Part shown: positions 59,411 through 64,000 of the stretch, piece by piece
How the letters are laid out: each line of letters starts with the position of its first letter
Numbering within the stretch: position 1 is the stretch's first letter
Source: DASQFQ01 sp963722815
GTDB taxonomy: Bacteria > Actinomycetota > Thermoleophilia > Solirubrobacterales > Solirubrobacteraceae
NCBI GenBank assembly: GCA_963722815.1
Contig: CAVROM010000004.1
Coordinates: 310,001-374,000 of the forward strand
Reading direction: 5' to 3'
DNA: 64,000 bases
Notes under the pieces: generated by a model
Told to the model about the DNA's origin: nothing
Databases searched by the model: none
The model's input: the letters and a program-made list of their open reading frames with translations, nothing else
Position numbers and translations under genes: made by a program

Positions 59411-60891
59411 ATGTTCTACCTCGGCTACATGCTGTCGGAATTGCGGCGCCGGAAGGGCCGTACCCTCCTCACCGCGCTCGGCCTCGGCGTCGGCGTCGGC
59501 CTCGTCGTCACCGTCAGCGCCCTGAGCAAAGGCGTCGACGATGCGCAGCAGAAGGTTCTCAAGCCGCTCACGGGCGTCGGTACCGACATGTCGGTTACCC
59601 GCCCGCTGACGTTCAATGACAACGGGAACGGGCCGGGCGGCCTCTCGGCGTCGGAGCGCGCCCAGCTCCAGCGGGAGAACGGGCCGCGGCGCTTCAACCT
59701 CGCCACCAGGCGAAGCCGGGGGAGAAGTTCACCCGCACCGACTTCATGTCCGCCGCCCAGCTCAGCTTCCCGGCCTCGCAGGTCGCCAAGGTGGCCAAGC
59801 TCGACGGGGTCGACTCGGCCTCGGGCAGCCTCACGCTCAACGCGGTGACGATCAAGGGCACGGTGCCGAAGAACGGCTTCCAGCGGCCGCAGCAGGGTCC
59901 GCCGGGCACCCAGCCGCAGGGTGGCGGGCAGACCGCGGGGCGGGCGCCGTTCGACATCGACTCGCTCAGCGTCACCGGGGTCGACGAGAGCAAGCCCGAG
60001 CTCGCCGCCGTGAGCGGGTTCAACGCCGGCTCCGCCCGCGAGGCCGTGCTCAACGAGTCCTACGCCCGCCGCAACAACCTGAGCAAGGGCGACACGGTCT
60101 CGCTCGGCGGCAAGAAGTTCACGATCGTCGGCCTGGCGAGCTCGCCGCTGGGCGGCCAGGCCTCCGACGTCTACGTCAAGCTCGCGCAGCTGCAGAAGCT
60201 CAGCGACCACGCGGGCCGCATCAACAGCCTGCAGGTGCGCGCCGACTCGACCGACGACGTCGCGGCGGTCGAGAAGTCGATCAAGGCGACGATGAGCGGC
60301 GCGTCGGTGACGACGGCGTCCGACCTCGCCGACCGCGTCGGCGGCTCGCTCAAGGACGCCAAGAACCTGTCCGGCAAGCTCGGCACGGCGCTGACGATCG
60401 TCGCGCTGGTGGCGGCCTTCCTGATCGCCACGCTGCTGACGCTCTCCGCGGTGACGAAGCGGATCCGCGAGCTCGGCACGCTCAAGGCGCTCGGCTGGCC
60501 GGGCCGCACGGTCGTCCGCCAGGTCACCGGCGAGTCGGTGCTGCAGGGCGTGCTCGGCGGCGTCCTCGGCGCGCTGATCGGGATCGGCGGCGCGGCGCTC
60601 GTGACCGCGCTGGCGCCCACGCTCGAGGCCACCGTCGCGGCGCCGCAACGCGCCGCCGGCGGCCCAGGGCCCGGGGGCGGGCCGGGCGGCGGCGCCGTCT
60701 TCGGCCTCGGCCGCGCCGGCGACGCGATCACGTCCGGCACCGAGAAGATCGCGCTCAGCGCGCCCGTCGACGTCGGACTGATCGCGCTCGCGATCGGCCT
60801 CGCCCTCCTCGGCGGCCTGATCGCCGGCTCGGCCGGAGGCCTGCGCGCCTCGCGGCTGCGCCCCGCCGACGCCCTCCGTCACATCGACTAG
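59411..60891 (+). CDS. FtsX/MacB-type ABC transporter permease, with one apparent -1 frameshift
   Basis: A ~493-residue permease (repaired). The first helix is MFYLGYMLSELRRRKGRTLL / TALGLGVGVGLVVTVSALSK, followed by a large extracytoplasmic domain (KGDTVSLGGKKFTIVGLASS) and three C-terminal helices (LTIVALVAAFLIATLLTLSA, KRIRELGTLKALGWPGRTVVR, the FtsX cytoplasmic motif). The frame breaks near 59717: NLAT then QAKPGEKFTRTDFM join if one C is added in CACCAGG. ATG 59411 matches homologues; 59399 or 59336 are in-frame alternatives. Pairs with the ATPase at 60937; MacB-like efflux or lipoprotein handling is likely. Confidence 0.88.
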
Positions 60892-60892
60892 A

Positions 60893-60911
60893 TGGTCGAT
60901 TCCACGACCCC
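60893..60911 (+). repeat. 19-bp hairpin repeat, copy 2
   Basis: TGGTCGATTCCACGACCCC, identical to 38214-38232, located 2 nt after the permease stop codon and 25 nt before the ATPase start. The GGTCG/CGACC arms could form a 5-bp stem with a 6-nt loop within the operon. Confidence 0.6.
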
Positions 60912-60936
60912 GCGAACTCAACCATCCAGGAGACCC

Positions 60937-61614
60937 ATGACTCCCCTGTACGCCCTCCACGACGTCCACCGCAGCTACGGCCCGATCAAGGCCGTCGACG
61001 GCGTCGACCTCGAGGTCCAGCCCGGCGAGTTCGTCGTCATCGCCGGGCCCTCGGGCTCGGGCAAGACCACGCTGCTGCAGCTGCTCGGCGCGCTCGACCG
61101 GCCGTCGGGCGGCCGCGTCGAGTTCGAGGGCAAGGACCTCGCGCGCATGGGCGACAGCGAGCTGGCGGCGCTGCGGCGCGACACGCTCGGCTTCATCTTC
61201 CAGCAGTTCAACCTGATCCCGACGCTGACCGCGCAGCAGAACGTGGAGGCCGCGCTGGCGCCGCGGAAGTTCAAGTCAGCCGAGCGGCGGCGGCGGGCGG
61301 CCGCGCTGCTCGAGCGCGTCGGGCTGGAGCCGCGCGCCTCGCACCTGCCGTCGCAGCTGTCCGGCGGCGAGCAGCAGCGCGTGGCGATCGCGCGAGCGCT
61401 CGCCAACGGCCCGCGCGTCCTGCTGGCCGACGAGCCGACCGGGAACCTCGACACGGCGACGGGCGAGGACATCGTCGCCCTGCTCACGCGGCTGTCGGCG
61501 GACGAGGGGCTGTCGGTCGTGCTGATCACGCACGACCCCTCGATCGCCGACGCCGCGGGGCGCGTCGTCCGAATGCGCGACGGCCGCGTCCTCGACGCGG
61601 TCGCCGCCGGATGA
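60937..61614 (+). CDS. ABC transporter ATPase (MacB/LolD type)
   Basis: A 225-residue ATPase: Walker A AGPSGSGKTTLL (about 36-47), Q-loop FIFQQFNLIPTLTAQQNV, signature LSGGEQQRVAIARALA, Walker B RVLLADEPTGNLD and the H-loop VLITHDP, all in the MacB/LolD/FtsE pattern. It powers the FtsX-like permease encoded just upstream. An AGGAGA Shine-Dalgarno is 7 nt before ATG 60937. The stop overlaps the response-regulator start (ATGA), which ties this transporter to the two-component system downstream. Confidence 0.94.
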   Translation: MTPLYALHDVHRSYGPIKAVDGVDLEVQPGEFVVIAGPSGSGKTTLLQLLGALDRPSGGRVEFEGKDLARMGDSELAALRRDTLGFIFQQFNLIPTLTAQQNVEAALAPRKFKSAERRRRAAALLERVGLEPRASHLPSQLSGGEQQRVAIARALANGPRVLLADEPTGNLDTATGEDIVALLTRLSADEGLSVVLITHDPSIADAAGRVVRMRDGRVLDAVAAG

Positions 61615-62282
61615 GGATCCTCGTCGTCGACGACGAGCCCGCGCTGCGCTCCTCGCTCGAGCGCGCGCTGGGGCTCGACGCCTACGACGTGGAGCTGGCC
61701 GAGGACGGCCACGCAGCGCTCGACCGCCTCGCCGCGGCGCCGGTCGACGCGGTCGTGCTCGACGTGGCGATGCCGAAGCTCGACGGGCTCGAGGTCTGCC
61801 GCCGGCTGCGCGCGGCCGGCGACCGCACGCCGGTGCTGATGCTCACCGCGCGCGACGCGATCGACGACCGCGTCGACGGGCTCGACGCCGGCGCCGACGA
61901 CTACCTCGTCAAGCCGTTTGCGCTGCGCGAGCTGCGGGCGCGCCTGCGCGCGCTGCTGCGGCGGGTCGAGGAGCCGTGCTCGCCGGACCTGCGCTTCGCC
62001 GACCTCGTGCTCGACCCGCGCGCGCACCAGGTGTGGCGAGGCGAAAGGGCGCTCCAGCTCTCGCGCACCGAGCACGCGCTGCTGCAGGCGTTCCTCGAGC
62101 ACCCGCGCCAGGTGCTCAGCCGCTCGCAGCTGTTCGAGCGCGTGTGGGGCTACGACTTCGGCGCCACCTCGAACGCGCTCGGCGTCTACATCGGCTACCT
62201 GCGGCGTAAGACCGAGGCGGCCGGCGAGCCGCGGCTCCTGCACACCGTGCGCGGGGTCGGCTACGTGCTGCGGGAAGCGTGA
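61611..62282 (+). CDS. OmpR/PhoB family response regulator
   Basis: A 223-residue regulator with receiver domain (ILVVDDEPALRSSLERAL, phospho-acceptor Asp51 in VLDVAMPKLDGL, Lys in YLVKPF) and an OmpR winged helix (LRFADLVLDPRAHQVWRGER, LSRTEHALLQAFLEHPRQVLSR, LGVYIGYLRRKTEAAGEPRL). It is MprA/CseB-like in length and motif use. Overlaps both the ATPase (ATGA) and the kinase start (TGATG), so one message probably encodes transporter, regulator and kinase, and the regulator may control the transporter and HtrA. Confidence 0.95.
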   Translation: MRILVVDDEPALRSSLERALGLDAYDVELAEDGHAALDRLAAAPVDAVVLDVAMPKLDGLEVCRRLRAAGDRTPVLMLTARDAIDDRVDGLDAGADDYLVKPFALRELRARLRALLRRVEEPCSPDLRFADLVLDPRAHQVWRGERALQLSRTEHALLQAFLEHPRQVLSRSQLFERVWGYDFGATSNALGVYIGYLRRKTEAAGEPRLLHTVRGVGYVLREA

Positions 62283-63688
62283 TGGGGCTGCGCGGCCGCC
62301 TCACGTTCTCGCCGCCGGCGCGGTCGGCGTGACCGTGGTGCTCGCCTCGATCGTCCTGTTACCTCGTCATGCGCCACGAGCTCCGCGCGCAGGTGGACGA
62401 CGCGCTCGGCCGCCAGGGCGGGCTCGTGGTGCGCGACCGCGCCCGCGCCCGAGATCGCCCGCGCTGCGCGCCCGCGTGATGACGCTGCGGCTGCCCGCGC
62501 CGCCGCCGCGCGCCGGCGGCTCGGCTCCGTACGCGCAGGTGCTCGACGCCGCCGGCAAGGTCATCACCCGGGGCGACGACGCCCTGCCCGGCATCCCGGT
62601 CTCCGCGCGCGACGAGCGGGTCGCGGCCGGCAAGGCCAAGGCGTACGAGGACGATCGCGTGATCGACGGCGACCACGTCCGGGTCAGCACGGTGCCGACG
62701 CCGGGCGGCGGCGCGTTCATGCTCGCGCGCAGCCTCGCCGGCATCGATTCGACGCTCTCGCGCCTCGGCTGGCTCCTGCTCGCGCTGTGCGTCGCCGGTA
62801 CCGCGCTGGCCGCCGCGCTCGGGCGCCTGTTCTCGCGGCCGGTCATCCAGCCGGTCACCGACCTCACCGAGGCGGCCGAGCACATCACCGCGACCGAGGA
62901 CCTGGCGCGGCGGGTGGATGCGCGCGGCAGCGACGAGGTGGGGCGGATGGCGGCGGGCTTCAACACCATGCTCGACACGCTCGAGGGCTCGGTCGCCGCG
63001 CAGCGGCGGCTGGTCGCCGACGCTTCGCACGAGCTGCGCACGCCGGTCACAAGCCTGCGCACCAACATCGAGGTGCTGCTGGCGGGCGAGCGACCTGCCC
63101 GAGCCCGCGCGGCGGCGGCTGCTCGAGGACGTGCGCGAGCAGACCGAGGAGCTGAGCGGGCTGATCACCGACGTGATCGAGCTCGCCCGCGGCGAGGTGC
63201 CGCTCTCCGGCACCGAGGACGTCCGGCTCGACGAGATCGCGGCGCTCACCGCCGGGCGCGTGGGCCGCTCGCACCCCGACGCGCGCTTCGACCTCGACCT
63301 CGAGCCGAGCGTCGTCGAGGGCCTGCCCGACCGGCTCGCCCGCGCGGTCGGCAACCTGCTCGACAACGCGGCGAAGTACGGGCCGCCGGGCGGCGTGGTG
63401 GAGGTGCGCGTGCGCGACGGCGAGGTCGCGGTGCGCGACCACGGGCCGGGCGTGCCCGGCGCCGAGGCGCCGTTCGTGTTCGATCGCTTCTACCGCGGCG
63501 ACGGCGCCCGCGGCCGCCAGGGCTCCGGCCTCGGGCTGGCGATCGTGCGCCAGGTCGCCGAGTCCCACGGCGGCGGCGTGACGGTCGAGGCGGCGCCTGG
63601 CGGCGGCGCGCTGTTCCGCCTGCGGCCGCCGGTTGAGGAAACCCTTACGACACCCTCACGGAGGTCACAAGAATCAGGAGTTGAGTGA
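62282..63688 (+). pseudogene. Sensor histidine kinase with about four apparent indels
   Basis: Pieces in different frames assemble to one ~468-residue kinase: first helix (AAGAVGVTVVLASIV), sensor segment (VMRHELRAQVDDALGRQGG; VLDAAGKVITRGDDALPGIP), second helix (LGWLLLALCVAGTALAAALG), HAMP, phospho-acceptor box LVADASHELRTPVTSLRTNI, N-box AVGNLLDNAAKYG and G-boxes (DHGPGVP, GSGLGLAIVRQV). Frame changes lie near 62316 (-1), 62362 (+1), 62460 (-1) and 63090 (+1), so the net frame is kept. MprB-like. Either an error-rich stretch or a decayed gene; all catalytic motifs are intact. Confidence 0.82.
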
Positions 63689-63693
63689 CGGTC

Positions 63694-64000
63694 ATGAAGC
63701 CCGTCCTCGCCACACTCACCGGCGCGGTCGCCACGGCCGCCACCTGCCTCGCCATCTTCGTCCTGGTGTCACCGTCCGGGCCTTCCACGCGCAGCGCTCC
63801 GACCACGCCCACCAGCACGGTGTCCATGAAGCCGGCGCCGTCGCTCGCCACCCTGTACGCGCGCTCCCAGGACGCCGTCGCCTACGTCCAGACCCAGAAG
63901 GGCAGCGGCTCCGGCTTCCTCGTCTCCAAGAGCGGCCAGATCGTCACCAACGAGCACGTCATCGACGGCGCCAGCCGCGTCACCGTGCGCTTCGGCGAGC
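63694..64000 (+). CDS. HtrA/DegP-like serine protease, 5' end (3' partial)
   Basis: An N-terminal fragment of about 102 residues. A membrane-anchor or signal segment (TGAVATAATCLAIFVLV) is followed by a Ser/Thr/Pro linker and the start of a trypsin-like protease: YVQTQKGSGSGFLVSKSGQI then VTNEHVIDGASRVTV, with the catalytic His in NEHVIDG. The rest, including the Asp, Ser and any PDZ domain, is outside the window. It follows the kinase by 5 bp; an htrA gene after an MprAB/CseBC-like pair is a known arrangement in envelope-stress operons. Confidence 0.88.
   Translation, partial: MKPVLATLTGAVATAATCLAIFVLVSPSGPSTRSAPTTPTSTVSMKPAPSLATLYARSQDAVAYVQTQKGSGSGFLVSKSGQIVTNEHVIDGASRVTVRFGE

Overview
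This is a 64 kb stretch of very GC-rich (about 70% or more), densely packed chromosome from an actinomycete-type bacterium. The gene order pheT-argC-argJ-argB-argD, a SARP/BTAD regulator, lutABC, TrpB2 and the heavy use of GTG starts point to Actinomycetota. Several features (an HDOD-LuxR fusion beside gltX, many apparently leaderless genes) would fit Thermoleophilia/Solirubrobacterales, but that placement is inference. No rRNA, tRNA, CRISPR, phage or transposase gene is visible.

Layout. 1-5 kb: the 3' end of pheT, then the arginine operon argCJBD, with argJ interrupted by two single-base insertions. 5-10 kb: a GNAT/S4 divergent pair, then a minus-strand operon of SARP regulator, ArsM-like methyltransferase, SBP56 methanethiol oxidase and a small coupled ORF. 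9.7-19.8 kb: a CaiB / enoyl-CoA hydratase / VOC operon divergent from a fused FAD-FeS dehydrogenase and a Gfo/Idh oxidoreductase; a beta-propeller protein; an acyl-CoA (malonyl-CoA-like) synthetase divergent from argG; and a tiny membrane protein. 20-27.7 kb: a 924-residue coiled-coil protein ending in two SCP2-like domains, dnaE and TrpB2. 27.7-38.8 kb: a VWA/secreted protein pair, a zinc-ribbon membrane protein, endonuclease IV divergent from gltX, HDOD-LuxR, a UPF0303 gene remnant, VanZ, Rrf2, an LspA-like membrane protein, a FkbM methyltransferase with a GT2, and small unknowns. 38.8-48.4 kb: a DrrAB-type ABC exporter with a divergent TetR and a clear palindromic operator; VOC; a sulfur operon cysK-esterase-tusA-E1-cysE; a TPM-like secreted protein; SDR and SRPBCC proteins. 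48.6-58.1 kb: a glycolate/lactate region, lldP-glcD-glcE-glcF-aceB divergent from lutABC. 58-64 kb: a GT39 membrane protein, then ABC permease-ATPase-response regulator-histidine kinase-HtrA, running off the end.

How the genes work together. The glycolate operon encodes uptake (LldP), oxidation to glyoxylate (GlcDEF) and condensation with acetyl-CoA (malate synthase), while lutABC oxidises L-lactate. The cys operon places a sulfur-carrier (TusA-like) protein and an adenylating E1 enzyme between cysteine synthase and serine acetyltransferase, which suggests a protein-borne sulfur donor. The SARP-methyltransferase-SBP56 operon looks like a regulated methylated-sulfur/metalloid module.

Two window-wide signals stand out. 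Many genes carry a TANNNT hexamer only 7-10 nt before the start codon (leaderless transcription), and several divergent pairs are so close (9-27 bp) that the two -10 elements overlap. Second, seven genes contain single-base frameshifts (argJ; aceB, glcF, glcD, lldP; the ABC permease; the histidine kinase), almost all in GC runs and concentrated at 50-63 kb. Sequencing error is the simplest reading, but lldP also appears to lack an internal segment.
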